From Nitrospira sp. (GTDB taxonomy: Bacteria; UBA9089; CG2-30-40-21; SBAY01): a stretch of DNA of 13,154 nt. Positions 1-6,875 of the stretch are shown piece by piece. The stretch covers positions 1 to 13,154 of the forward strand of contig SBAY01000187.1 in assembly GCA_005239945.1 (NCBI GenBank), in the 5' to 3' direction. The stretch's first letter is position 1, and the number at the start of each line of letters is the position of its first letter. The notes beneath the pieces are model-generated. The model made no database searches. It saw only the letters and a list, made by a program, of their open reading frames with translations, and was not told the DNA's origin. A program made the translations under genes and the position numbers.

Positions 1-105
1 GAAGGCTGAAGGAAGGAAGGCTGAAGGGAGGAAGGCTGAAGGGAGGAAGGCTGAAGGGAGGAAGGCTGAAGGGAGGAAGGCTGAAGGGAGGAAGGCTGAA
101 GGGAA
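1..105. repeat. 15-bp tandem repeat, 7 copies, GGCTGAAGG core
   Basis: Seven consecutive 15-bp units of the form GAAGGCTGAAGGGAG. The first has AAG and the last GAA in place of the final GAG. The array starts at base 1, so it probably continues outside the window. It is purine-rich on the + strand and lies just before the S23-family gene. Its core word GGCTGAAGG is the reverse complement of CCTTCAGCC, which occurs twice just after that gene. The 17-bp word at 26-42 recurs exactly, in reverse complement, at 3689-3705. Confidence 0.97.
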
Positions 106-128
106 ATAGGTTGTAAGGAAAACTAATT

Positions 129-488
129 ATGCGTGATCACACAAAACTTCGAGTATTTGAATTGGTTGATGAAATAGTAATGTTGGTTTATCAGATAACC
201 GCAGGATTTCCGAAAGAAGAATTGTTTGGGTTGATTTCTCAAATACGGCGAGCAGCAGTTTCAATTCCTTCTAATATTGTGGAAGGTTGTGCTCGTGACA
301 GTAAAGCAGATTATCTCAGATTTCTCAATATAGCCTTCGGGTCATTAAGGGAATTGCACTATCAACTAAATTTGTCGAATCGTTTGGGTTTCTTGACCAA
401 GGAAAAATTATCTTTGCTTGAACCAAAGGTTATAGAAGCCGAAAAGGTTTTAAATGGTTTAATTCGTGCCTTGCGAAATAATTTATAA
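129..488 (+). CDS. Four-helix-bundle protein, 23S rRNA intervening-sequence (S23) family
   Basis: A 119-residue protein, the usual length for the S23/IVS four-helix-bundle family (PF05635, TIGR02436). The family signature is visible at about residues 27-57: FPKEELFGLISQIRRAA, then SIPSNIVEGCAR, followed by a DYLRFLNIAFGSLREL helix. Family members were first found inside intervening sequences of 23S rRNA in Leptospira and Coxiella; free-standing copies are common in uncultivated bacteria. Their biochemical role is unknown, and the DGR accessory protein Avd shares the fold. The ATG at 129 has an AAGGA site at 115-119. The gene lies between a GGCTGAAGG array and two inverse CCTTCAGCC units, so it would sit in the loop of a long RNA hairpin. 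No rRNA sequence is visible around it. Family assignment is firm; function is not known. Confidence 0.9.
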   Translation: MRDHTKLRVFELVDEIVMLVYQITAGFPKEELFGLISQIRRAAVSIPSNIVEGCARDSKADYLRFLNIAFGSLRELHYQLNLSNRLGFLTKEKLSLLEPKVIEAEKVLNGLIRALRNNL

Positions 489-518
489 CCTTCAGCCTAA
501 ACACCTTCAGCCTAAACA
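489..518. repeat. Two 15-bp units, inverse of the upstream array
   Basis: Two exact copies of CCTTCAGCCTAAACA, at 489-503 and 504-518, beginning a few bases inside or after the stop codon of the S23-family gene. CCTTCAGCC is the reverse complement of the GGCTGAAGG core of the array at 1-105, and the 15-bp period is the same. In RNA the two sides could pair, with the gene in the loop. Confidence 0.95.
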
Positions 519-542
519 CCTATTAAAGGGGCTTAATTTATT

Positions 543-1907
543 ATGTCAAAATTATTTGGTACGGATGGAATACGGGGTATAGCTAATCAATATCCTATGA
601 CCCCTCAATTTGCAGTTCAATTAGGTATAGTTGCCACTAATAAACTTTCAGGAGAGGGTAAAGTAAAGATAGTTGTTGGCAAAGATACCCGAGTTTCATC
701 AGATATGCTTGAGTTGGCATTAATTGCTGGCATTACCTCTGCCGGAGGGGATGTCCTGAAGGTAGGGGTTTTACCTACACCGGGTATTGCCTATCTGACA
801 AAATCATTATCGGCTAATGCAGGCATTGTTATCTCTGCCTCCCATAACCCCTTTAATAACAATGGGATTAAGTTTTTCGGACCAAATGGACTTAAACTTA
901 GCGACAAAATAGAAGAGGAAATTGAGGCTTGCTTCACTGAGGAAGCTCTCTCTAATTTATATCCTACTGGAGAAAATATTGGTCGGGTGATTGAAGTTAG
1001 TGATGCCAGGACCCAATATTTAGATTTTGTGAAAGGGACGACAGGTAATTCTTTATCTTTTAAAGGGAAGCGAATAGTTATTGATTGTGCCAATGGGGCA
1101 ACAAGTGTTATCGCCCCGGCCTTGTTTAAAGAATTAGGGGCAGAGGTTATTCGGCTAAATTGTTCACCCAATGGGATAAATATCAATCTTGATTGCGGTT
1201 CACTTCATCCGGAACACACGGTTGAGATAGTCAAGACACAAAAGGCGATGCTGGGGTTTTGTTTTGATGGTGATGGGGATAGGGTAATTGCCATAGATGA
1301 AGCCGGCAATGTTATCGATGGCGATTTTATCATAGCTATCTGCGCTAAATATTTTAAAGAAAACGCTCTGTTGAAAAATAATTTAGTGGTAACTACCGTG
1401 ATGAGTAATATAGGTTTCTATCATGCCCTAAAAACACTGGGCATAGATGTAATTACCACCAGGGTAGGCGATAGGTATGTTGTCGAACAGATGTTAGAAA
1501 AAGGGGCGGTGTTAGGTGGTGAACAATCCGGGCATATCATTTTTTTAAATCATTCTAATACCGGCGATGGGTTACTTACGGCACTACAACTTCTGGCCAT
1601 CATGCAGAAAACATCAACGATGTCGTTATCTCAATTAGCTCAAATAATGAGAAAATACCCGCAAATATTAATAAATGTTCGGGTGAGAGACACAAAAACC
1701 AAACTCGAGACACTGCCGGAATTACAATCAGCCATTAAAGCAAGTGAGGAATTATTAAAGGATGAAGGAAGAATTTTAGTCCGTTATTCCGGGACAGAAC
1801 CATTGTGCAGGGTAATGGTTGAAGGACCAACTGAGACGGAGATTAACCAGATAGCTAAGCATATTGCCTCGGTTATAGAAAAAGAATTAGGAAATGGGAT
1901 TTATTGA
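543..1907 (+). CDS. glmM: Phosphoglucosamine mutase GlmM
   Basis: Converts glucosamine-6-phosphate to glucosamine-1-phosphate in the cytoplasm, feeding UDP-GlcNAc synthesis for peptidoglycan and lipopolysaccharide. At 454 residues it is full length for the family. The N-terminal LFGTDGIRG (4-12) is typical of GlmM. The catalytic phosphoserine loop SASHNP has its Ser at residue 100. The magnesium loop DGDGDR lies at 242-247, the sugar-specificity motif GEQSGH near 326-331, and the phosphate-binding RYSGTEP at 414-420. The ATG at 543 is preceded by AAAGGGG (525-531), 11 bases upstream. The gene follows the S23 unit and is separated from miaA by a perfect hairpin. All key residues are present, so the function is secure. 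Confidence 0.97.
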   Translation: MSKLFGTDGIRGIANQYPMTPQFAVQLGIVATNKLSGEGKVKIVVGKDTRVSSDMLELALIAGITSAGGDVLKVGVLPTPGIAYLTKSLSANAGIVISASHNPFNNNGIKFFGPNGLKLSDKIEEEIEACFTEEALSNLYPTGENIGRVIEVSDARTQYLDFVKGTTGNSLSFKGKRIVIDCANGATSVIAPALFKELGAEVIRLNCSPNGININLDCGSLHPEHTVEIVKTQKAMLGFCFDGDGDRVIAIDEAGNVIDGDFIIAICAKYFKENALLKNNLVVTTVMSNIGFYHALKTLGIDVITTRVGDRYVVEQMLEKGAVLGGEQSGHIIFLNHSNTGDGLLTALQLLAIMQKTSTMSLSQLAQIMRKYPQILINVRVRDTKTKLETLPELQSAIKASEELLKDEGRILVRYSGTEPLCRVMVEGPTETEINQIAKHIASVIEKELGNGIY

Positions 1908-1911
1908 GATG

Positions 1912-1971
1912 GAAATTAGAAATTGGAAATTAAAGAGAGAATTGAATATCTAATTTCCAATTTCTAATTTC
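1912..1971. repeat. Perfect 21-bp inverted repeat of GAAATT(A/G) heptamers
   Basis: Arms 1912-1932 and 1951-1971 are perfect reverse complements around an 18-base loop. Each arm is three 7-bp words: GAAATTA, GAAATTG, GAAATTA. There is no T-tract right after the stem, so it is not a classical intrinsic terminator, although it fills the gap between glmM and miaA and could attenuate transcription or protect an mRNA end. It is one of several word-built hairpins in this window. Confidence 0.93.
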
Positions 1972-2000
1972 TGTAAGAAATCACAGAAAAAACGATAAAA

Positions 2001-2915
2001 ATGAATCGTTCCAAACCACTTATTGTCATTGCCGGTGCCACCGGCGTTGGTAAAACAGAATTATCTCATCAAATAGCCTTAAAACTAAATGGCGAGATAA
2101 TCTCAGCCGATTCACGACAGGTATACCGGTATATGGATATTGGCACGGCAAAGCCTCCTCAATCCCTTTGTCGGGAACTTCCCTACCATCTTTTGGATGT
2201 TGTGGACCCGGATGAAAGTTGGACCGTGGCTAATTTTAAAGAAGAAGCGGAGAAGGTAATTGCCCAAATCCACGCCCGCGGTAAAATCCCATTTTTAGTT
2301 GGTGGAACAGGGTTATATATTAAAATACTTACGAGCGGTCTTTTCCCTTCCCCTTCTCCATCACCTGCCCTTCGTCAGAAACTTTTCCAACAAGCAACCC
2401 AATTTGGTTCAATCTATCTCTACGATAAACTTATCCAGATAGACAAAGAAAAGGCAAATCAACTAAATCCAAATGATACCAGAAGAATCATCCGTGCATT
2501 AGAGGTATTTTATCAGACAGGAATACCTATTTCCCAACTCCAGAAGGAAAAAACTAAAAAGGTAAATTATAACTTAGTGATGTTTTGTTTGAATAAGGAC
2601 CGTAACCAATTATACCATCAGATTAATGAACGAGTCGCTCGAATGATAAAACAAGGGTTAGTAGATGAAGTAAGCAATTTGCTTAAAATGGGTTATAATG
2701 AAAATCTAATCTCCATGGAGGCAGTAGGATATAGGCAGATAATTGGTTATTTAAAAGGAGACTCTAATCTAAATGATGCTATTGAAATGATAAAACAACA
2801 AACGCGTAATTTTGCCAAACGGCAACTTACCTGGTTTAAGGCGGAAAAGAGATTTATATGGATTTCACCTGAAGATAAAGATAAGATTTTTAAATTTATC
2901 GAAGATGTCAGATAA
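2001..2915 (+). CDS. miaA: tRNA dimethylallyltransferase MiaA
   Basis: Transfers a dimethylallyl group from dimethylallyl diphosphate to N6 of A37 in tRNAs reading codons that begin with U, the first step toward ms2i6A. At 304 residues it is normal for the family. The P-loop GATGVGKT lies at 12-19, the DSRQ catalytic and recognition motif at 37-40, GTAKP near 48-52, and GGTGLY at 101-106. NDTRRIIRALEVF in the middle is the conserved tRNA-binding region. The ATG at 2001 has no strong Shine-Dalgarno site; the leader just before it is A-rich. It lies downstream of glmM and converges on acpS. The last 11 bases overlap a possible decayed reading frame that starts at 2905. Confidence 0.97.
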   Translation: MNRSKPLIVIAGATGVGKTELSHQIALKLNGEIISADSRQVYRYMDIGTAKPPQSLCRELPYHLLDVVDPDESWTVANFKEEAEKVIAQIHARGKIPFLVGGTGLYIKILTSGLFPSPSPSPALRQKLFQQATQFGSIYLYDKLIQIDKEKANQLNPNDTRRIIRALEVFYQTGIPISQLQKEKTKKVNYNLVMFCLNKDRNQLYHQINERVARMIKQGLVDEVSNLLKMGYNENLISMEAVGYRQIIGYLKGDSNLNDAIEMIKQQTRNFAKRQLTWFKAEKRFIWISPEDKDKIFKFIEDVR

Positions 2916-3123
2916 AGGTCAGACAACAATAAAAAGGTATCGAAAAAAAGTAAGCATTCAGGTGTTAGCCGTCAGATAGAGATAGAAACGCAATGTCCAC
3001 TATGTATTTTACAAAAAAGTTGATACCAAATATCTTCCGGTAGAAAAAATCAGGTATGCAGTGATACAAACTCGGTGTCCAGAAGTAGAAACACAATGTC
3101 CACCAGTATGTACAGAGAAATAA
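2905..3123 (+). pseudogene. Possible decayed small ORF with two in-frame TAG codons
   Basis: One frame runs from ATG 2905, overlapping the end of miaA, to TAA 3121-3123 (72 codons). It is interrupted only by two TAG codons at 2977-2979 and 2983-2985. After them it reads a plausible stretch with KYLPVEKIRYAVIQ and then CPEVETQCPPVC. An 18-base sequence at 2983-3000 recurs with one mismatch at 3086-3103. In the +1 frame the first copy reads EIETQCPLC, which resembles the VETQCPPVC of the second copy. This suggests a cysteine-pair motif that was duplicated and then lost frame. I do not recognise a family. It could equally be non-coding spacer with a chance open frame. Confidence 0.25.
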
Positions 3124-3124
3124 C

Positions 3125-3169
3125 TAGCCCAGGTTTCGCATATTTTTTAAAAATGCGAAACCTGGGCTA
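3125..3169. terminator. 17-bp perfect hairpin between convergent miaA and acpS
   Basis: Arms 3125-3141 and 3153-3169 (TAGCCCAGGTTTCGCAT and its complement) pair perfectly around an 11-base AT-rich loop. It lies between the convergent genes miaA (+) and acpS (-), where a two-way terminator would be expected. There is no T-tract outside the stem on either strand, so termination is inferred from position. It may instead be another dispersed palindrome. The rest of the 2916-3226 gap holds the possible decayed ORF, a weak GGGT/ACCC stem near 3187-3200, and nothing else I can identify. Confidence 0.6.
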
Positions 3170-3226
3170 AGCAAGGGAAGATGTTGGGGTTAGCTGACCC
3201 TCAATATCTTACCACTTATTTTCCTT

Positions 3227-3610
3227 TTACCCAATGCTACAAATAGCCTGGGCAATGGCGTATTCCTTAGTATGGGTGATGGAAAGCAAGATAGATGAGA
3301 TTTTCAATCTATTAGCTATGCCGAGTATATTTGCATATAAAATTACCTCTGGGGCTCCGGTTACGGCATCAGGAACTATTTCAATATCTTTGAGGGAAAT
3401 AAATGGCCATCCGGTACCTAATGCCTTTAATACCGCCTCTTTAGCCGCAAATCTACCGGCAAAATGTTGGTCTTCTGTATTAGGATGTGTTTGACAATAG
3501 TTAATTTCCCCATCAGTAAAGATTCGTTCTAAAAACATCTTTCCAAATCGTTCTTTAGCCTTTTTTATTCTTTTAATTTCAATCAAGTCTATGCCAATAC
3601 CATGAATCAT
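3227..3610 (-). CDS. acpS: Holo-[acyl-carrier-protein] synthase AcpS
   Basis: Moves the 4'-phosphopantetheine arm of coenzyme A onto the serine of apo-acyl carrier protein, switching on fatty acid synthesis. At 127 residues it is the normal size for the short trimeric AcpS type. The N-terminal GIGIDLIEIKRI carries the metal-binding Asp8. FAGRFAAKEAVLKALGTG at about 50-67 carries the conserved Glu58 and the CoA-binding lysine region. The C-terminal SILLSITHTKEYAIAQAI matches the conserved SITHT/S segment. The start is preceded on its strand by GAGGG about 12 bases upstream. It is the last gene of the leftward cluster and is separated from pilB by a GGCTGAAGG-family hairpin. Confidence 0.95.
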   Translation of the reverse strand: MIHGIGIDLIEIKRIKKAKERFGKMFLERIFTDGEINYCQTHPNTEDQHFAGRFAAKEAVLKALGTGWPFISLKDIEIVPDAVTGAPEVILYANILGIANRLKISSILLSITHTKEYAIAQAICSIG

Positions 3611-3613
3611 TTC

Positions 3614-3744
3614 AAACCACCCTCAAATAAGGTATTTAGGCTGAAGGTAGATAGGCTGAAGGTAGGAAGGAACTCTATAACCTAACAGCCTTCAGCCTTC
3701 CTCCCTTCCTAACCTGAATGCTTACTTTAAACCACCCTCAAATA
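3614..3744. repeat. 16-bp direct repeats around the pilB-acpS hairpin
   Basis: AAACCACCCTCAAATA occurs exactly at 3614-3629, covering the acpS leader and Shine-Dalgarno region, and at 3729-3744, covering the last codons and stop of pilB. The two copies bracket the inverted repeat at 3638-3710, but not flush: there are 8 bases on one side and 18 on the other. This could be a trace of duplication when the hairpin arrived. Confidence 0.8.
3638..3710. repeat. Inverted repeat of the GGCTGAAGG family
   Basis: AGGCTGAAGG occurs at 3638-3647 and 3653-3662, and its reverse complement at 3689-3698. The right side, read in reverse, continues as GGGAGGAAGGCTGAAGG (3689-3705), identical to the unit junction of the tandem array at 1-105. 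The left arm has two alternative partners for the one right arm. It sits in the gap between pilB and acpS. Confidence 0.9.
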
Positions 3745-5460
3745 TTCTTCTAAACTGGTTACTCCGTCTAAAACCCTTTTCATACCTATTTTTTTAAGGG
3801 ATTTCATGCCGGCTTTATGTGCCATCTCTTCAATCTCACCAGCATAGGTAGTTTTCAGTATCAAATCCTTAATATTGTCATCTATGGGCATTATCTCAAA
3901 TATTCCAATCCTACCATGATAACCTGTTTGAAAACAATGTTCACATCCTATCCCACGATATATGGTTATCTTTTCTCCAGTATCTTCTATTGGTAAGTTC
4001 ATTTCTTTAAGAATAGAGGTTGAGATGTGATAACCCTCCTTACATTTAGGACATAAAACTCTAACTAATCGTTGGGCAATAACCATAATCACCGAAGAAG
4101 CAACTAAGAAAGGAACAATATCCATAGAGACCAATCTTGGAATAGCACTTGGGGCATCATTAGTATGAAGTGTGCTGAAGACTAAATGCCCGGTTAAGGC
4201 GGCATGAATAGAGGTTTCTGCGGTTTCTTTATCCCTGATTTCACCAACCATGATAATATCCGGGTCCTGTCTTAGGAACGACCTCAGCCCACTGGCAAAT
4301 GTTACCCCCAGGTCTGGTTTTACCTGCTGTTGACTTATGCCGGGTAAAAGATATTCTATTGGGTCTTCTACCGTCATAATATTTTTATCGATAGAATTAA
4401 GAGTGGCTAATGTGGAATACAGCGTAGTCGTCTTGCCACTTCCTGTAGGTCCAGTAACCAGAATTATCCCATAAGGGTATTTGATATATTTTTTATAAGT
4501 ATTCAGGCTGTCTTCATCAAAACCTAATTTGGTTAAGTCTAAATATAGACTTCTCGGGTCCAAAATTCGGATAACTACCCTTTCACCAAAAACCGTAGGA
4601 ATAAAAGAGATTCTTAAGTCAACCTCGCGGTTTCCAACGATTACCTTTGCCCGGCTATCCTGTGCTCGTCTATGTTCGGTAATATCGGCATTGGACATAA
4701 TTTTTATTCGAGAGACGAGGGGTAACAGCAATTTTTTAGGTGGTGAAGGAAGTTCATACAAAATGCCGTCAATTCGGTTTCGAATACGAATTTTATACTC
4801 ATATGGTTCAATATGAATATCCGAGGCACCTGTTTGAATTGCCTTTAAGATAATATGATTGACCAGATTAACCAGCGGCGCCTCACCAGCCGCACTAGTA
4901 ATTTTCGTCAGGTCAATTGTTTTATCCTCTTCGGATTCTGCCGCTTTTACCTGTATTTTATCGATAGTCTTTTCCATATCGATTACATTTTCACCATAAT
5001 ATTTATCAATAATTTTCCTGATATCGTCTTCAAAGGCAATTACAGGATTTATTCGATAATCTCCTATAAATAAGGCGACATCGTCTATGGCAAATATATC
5101 CAATGGGTCAGACATAATTATAGTTAAGTCAGTGTCTTTAAGTGAAACAGGAATTAAATTATGCCTGCGGATGAGAAATTCAGGGACTAAACTTAATACC
5201 TCAGATGGTATCTCTTTTATATCCGCAAGACTGATTCGGGGTATTCCCAATTGTTGACTTAAGGTCTCTAAAAGTACATCTTCTGTAACATAACCTAAGT
5301 TCTTCAGGATGTTACCAAGTCGGTCCCCTGTTTTTAACTGAATCTCCAATGCCTCATCCAATTGCTTTTGGGTAATGGCATTTGTCTCAATTAACATCTC
5401 ACCCAAAAAATATCTTCTTTTGCGTTTAGTTATGGCCTTATTTTCCATTTTGTTATCCAT
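3727..5460 (-). CDS. PilB/GspE-type assembly ATPase (type IV pilus or type II secretion)
   Basis: A cytoplasmic hexameric ATPase that drives extension of type IV pili or pseudopilus assembly in type II secretion. At 577 residues it is full length. Residues about 16-155 form the N-terminal GspE/MshEN domain. The core shows Walker A GPTGSGKT (337-344), the Asp box TVEDPIEY (363-370), Walker B DIIMVGEIRD with Glu407, and the His box TGHLVFSTLHTND (423-435). A zinc-binding tetracysteine lies at C470, C473, C506 and C509. The zinc site and N-domain make it an extension (PilB/GspE) ATPase, not PilT. The start at 5460 fits the GAGGAGGAC site (complement of 5471-5478); a second ATG four codons in is less well spaced. 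No other pilus or secretion gene is in view, so PilB and GspE cannot be separated. Confidence 0.95.
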   Translation of the reverse strand: MDNKMENKAITKRKRRYFLGEMLIETNAITQKQLDEALEIQLKTGDRLGNILKNLGYVTEDVLLETLSQQLGIPRISLADIKEIPSEVLSLVPEFLIRRHNLIPVSLKDTDLTIIMSDPLDIFAIDDVALFIGDYRINPVIAFEDDIRKIIDKYYGENVIDMEKTIDKIQVKAAESEEDKTIDLTKITSAAGEAPLVNLVNHIILKAIQTGASDIHIEPYEYKIRIRNRIDGILYELPSPPKKLLLPLVSRIKIMSNADITEHRRAQDSRAKVIVGNREVDLRISFIPTVFGERVVIRILDPRSLYLDLTKLGFDEDSLNTYKKYIKYPYGIILVTGPTGSGKTTTLYSTLATLNSIDKNIMTVEDPIEYLLPGISQQQVKPDLGVTFASGLRSFLRQDPDIIMVGEIRDKETAETSIHAALTGHLVFSTLHTNDAPSAIPRLVSMDIVPFLVASSVIMVIAQRLVRVLCPKCKEGYHISTSILKEMNLPIEDTGEKITIYRGIGCEHCFQTGYHGRIGIFEIMPIDDNIKDLILKTTYAGEIEEMAHKAGMKSLKKIGMKRVLDGVTSLEEYLRVV

Positions 5461-5481
5461 TTTAAATTGTCCTCCTCTGTA

Positions 5482-5573
5482 AATCGGTAATCGGTAATCA
5501 GGTAATTAAGTAATCAGAAACAACAAAATCATTGCGTTTTCCTTACCGATTACCTGATTACCGATCACCGATT
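5482..5573. repeat. 25-bp inverted repeat of TAATCGG heptamers
   Basis: Arms 5482-5506 and 5549-5573 are complementary at 24 of 25 positions, around a 42-base loop. The arms are repeats of a 7-bp word, TAATCGG with variants TAATCAGG and TGATCGG. The right arm runs 16 bases into pgsA and supplies its last codons and stop. The same word builds the shorter hairpin at 9490-9535. Confidence 0.93.
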
Positions 5574-6136
5574 ACCCTATCCCCTATTTCTTTCCCATTA
5601 AGCATTCGACTTCCTGCATAGATATACTGAAGAGTGGAAACAATGGTAAAAATTACCATCGTGGTAATAATCGAATATCTAACAATGAGCGGATATGGAA
5701 TTTCTATCAAACAGCATATAACAGTCAGCATTTGGAGAGCCGTAGTCAATTTTCCGGCTATACTGGGTTTAATCGTCAGGGTATTACTCCTAAAAATATG
5801 TAAAATTGTCCATCCTAAGGCCATAAATACATCTCGACTGATAACTAAAATTACCACCCCTAAGGCAATCTTTTCTACATATCCAATAACGATAAAGGCA
5901 GACACAAGAAGTAATTTATCTGCCAATGGGTCTAAAAAACTTCCCAGGTTAGTTTGTTGCTTGAATGTCCTGGCTACCATACCGTCTAAGGCATCGGTAA
6001 GTATTGAAAGGATGAATATCCCCAGGGCAATATGCCGAAAAATAAATAAATCTTTACGATATCCATAAACCAAAAAGATTATAAATACAGGAATCAACAA
6101 GATTCTTGAAATAGTAATTTTGTTGGCTAAGGTCAT
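5558..6136 (-). CDS. pgsA: CDP-diacylglycerol-glycerol-3-phosphate phosphatidyltransferase PgsA
   Basis: An inner-membrane enzyme that joins CDP-diacylglycerol to glycerol-3-phosphate, the committed step to phosphatidylglycerol. The 192-residue protein has the exact CDP-alcohol phosphatidyltransferase signature DxxDGxxARx8GxxxDxxxD: D48, D51, G52, A55, R56, G65, D69 and D73. Several hydrophobic segments surround it (about 8-24, 35-47, 75-105 and 125-172). NKITISRILLIP at the N-terminus is typical of PgsA. The start at 6136 is 12 bases after the transglycosylase stop, and its AAAGGA site overlaps that stop, so the two genes are probably co-translated. The last residues (VIGDR) and the TAA are encoded by the arm of a repeat hairpin, so the tail is probably an acquired extension. 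A related CDP-alcohol transferase is a minor alternative. Confidence 0.9.
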   Translation of the reverse strand: MTLANKITISRILLIPVFIIFLVYGYRKDLFIFRHIALGIFILSILTDALDGMVARTFKQQTNLGSFLDPLADKLLLVSAFIVIGYVEKIALGVVILVISRDVFMALGWTILHIFRSNTLTIKPSIAGKLTTALQMLTVICCLIEIPYPLIVRYSIITTMVIFTIVSTLQYIYAGSRMLNGKEIGDRVIGDR

Positions 6137-6148
6137 GTTTTTATTCCT

Positions 6149-6778
6149 TTAAAAGGTCTTCTCATACTTGTCAAACTCGTCAGACCTCTCAGAGATTCTT
6201 AAGAAACTCCTGATTTTATAGGCATTCTTAAGCCATTGATAATTCCACATCACAGCCTGAACAAATTGCCGTGTCTCCTTAAACGGTATATTTTCAACAT
6301 CCTCTTTTGAGCCATGCAAAGGTATCTTTTTTTGAGACAACCATTTTTTAACATTGCTAATTCCCCCATTATATGCGGCTAAGGTTAGATGTAAATCACC
6401 ATTAAATTCCTTCTTTAGTTTGGCCAGATAGTAAAGTCCAATTTGAATATTTATCTCCGGGTCATAAAGGTCAGAAACAGTAAATGGTCGTAATTTCAAT
6501 TTAGAGGCAATCTCTTTGCCTGTAGAAGGCATTATTTGCATCAGACCGATTGCCCCCCTGGGTGATTGAGCAGATGAATAAAAACTTGATTCAACCTTGA
6601 TGATAGCCGCGGCAAAAAGAGGGTCTATGTTGTAATTCCTGGCATATTTACGAACTAAATCCTCATAATAAACAGGAGCAGCTATGTCCCAGAACCAATC
6701 ACTATTAGCTAAAATCAAGCCGCAGATAAGTAGAAAACATAATGATAAAAATGCCGATAAAATTGCCTTTTTTAACAT
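6149..6778 (-). CDS. Membrane-anchored or exported lytic transglycosylase (Slt/GEWL domain)
   Basis: Cleaves the MurNAc-GlcNAc bond of peptidoglycan in the periplasm, forming 1,6-anhydroMurNAc. With the start at 6778 it has 209 residues. MLKKAILSAFLSLCFLLICG forms a signal peptide or N-terminal anchor. The catalytic domain has IIKVESSF with catalytic Glu63, GLMQIMP at 78-84 and AAYNGG at 134-139, matching the family 1 Slt fold. The open frame extends to an ATG at 6829, but that codon lies inside the spacer of a near-consensus promoter, so it would not be on the mRNA. The downstream ATG is therefore preferred, although its AGGAGG (complement of 6797-6802) is about 17 bases away. First gene of the leftward cluster; its stop overlaps the pgsA ribosome-binding site. 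Confidence 0.92.
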   Translation of the reverse strand: MLKKAILSAFLSLCFLLICGLILANSDWFWDIAAPVYYEDLVRKYARNYNIDPLFAAAIIKVESSFYSSAQSPRGAIGLMQIMPSTGKEIASKLKLRPFTVSDLYDPEINIQIGLYYLAKLKKEFNGDLHLTLAAYNGGISNVKKWLSQKKIPLHGSKEDVENIPFKETRQFVQAVMWNYQWLKNAYKIRSFLRISERSDEFDKYEKTF

Positions 6779-6819
6779 TAAATATTTATTCCCATGCCTC
6801 CTTTGACCGACTACTTTGC

Positions 6820-6848
6820 ATTTTATCATATATATGGATAGATGTCAA
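6820..6848 (-). promoter_or_regulatory. Near-consensus sigma-70 promoter for the leftward cluster
   Basis: Read on the minus strand: TTGACA (complement of 6843-6848), a 17-base spacer, then TAAAAT (complement of 6820-6825). Transcription would start near 6813, giving a short leader containing AAAGGAGG before the transglycosylase ATG at 6778. It is not experimentally supported, but six of six and five of six matches with ideal spacing are unlikely by chance in front of a gene. Confidence 0.8.
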
Positions 6849-6875
6849 GGAGAAAATGAATAGAGACGGTTACGA

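Noticed and set aside
1..105. CRISPR array
   Set aside because: Units are 15 bp and contiguous, with no unique spacers and no cas genes nearby.
129..488. Diversity-generating retroelement accessory gene (Avd-like)
   Set aside because: The fold is shared, but the window has no reverse transcriptase, template repeat or variable repeat, and the sequence fits the S23/IVS family better.
791..1186. Minus-strand ORF inside glmM, and similar long antisense frames inside pilB, pgsA, rnpA, yidC and jag
   Set aside because: They lie opposite or out of frame with genes whose motifs are unmistakable and have no family features or ribosome-binding sites.
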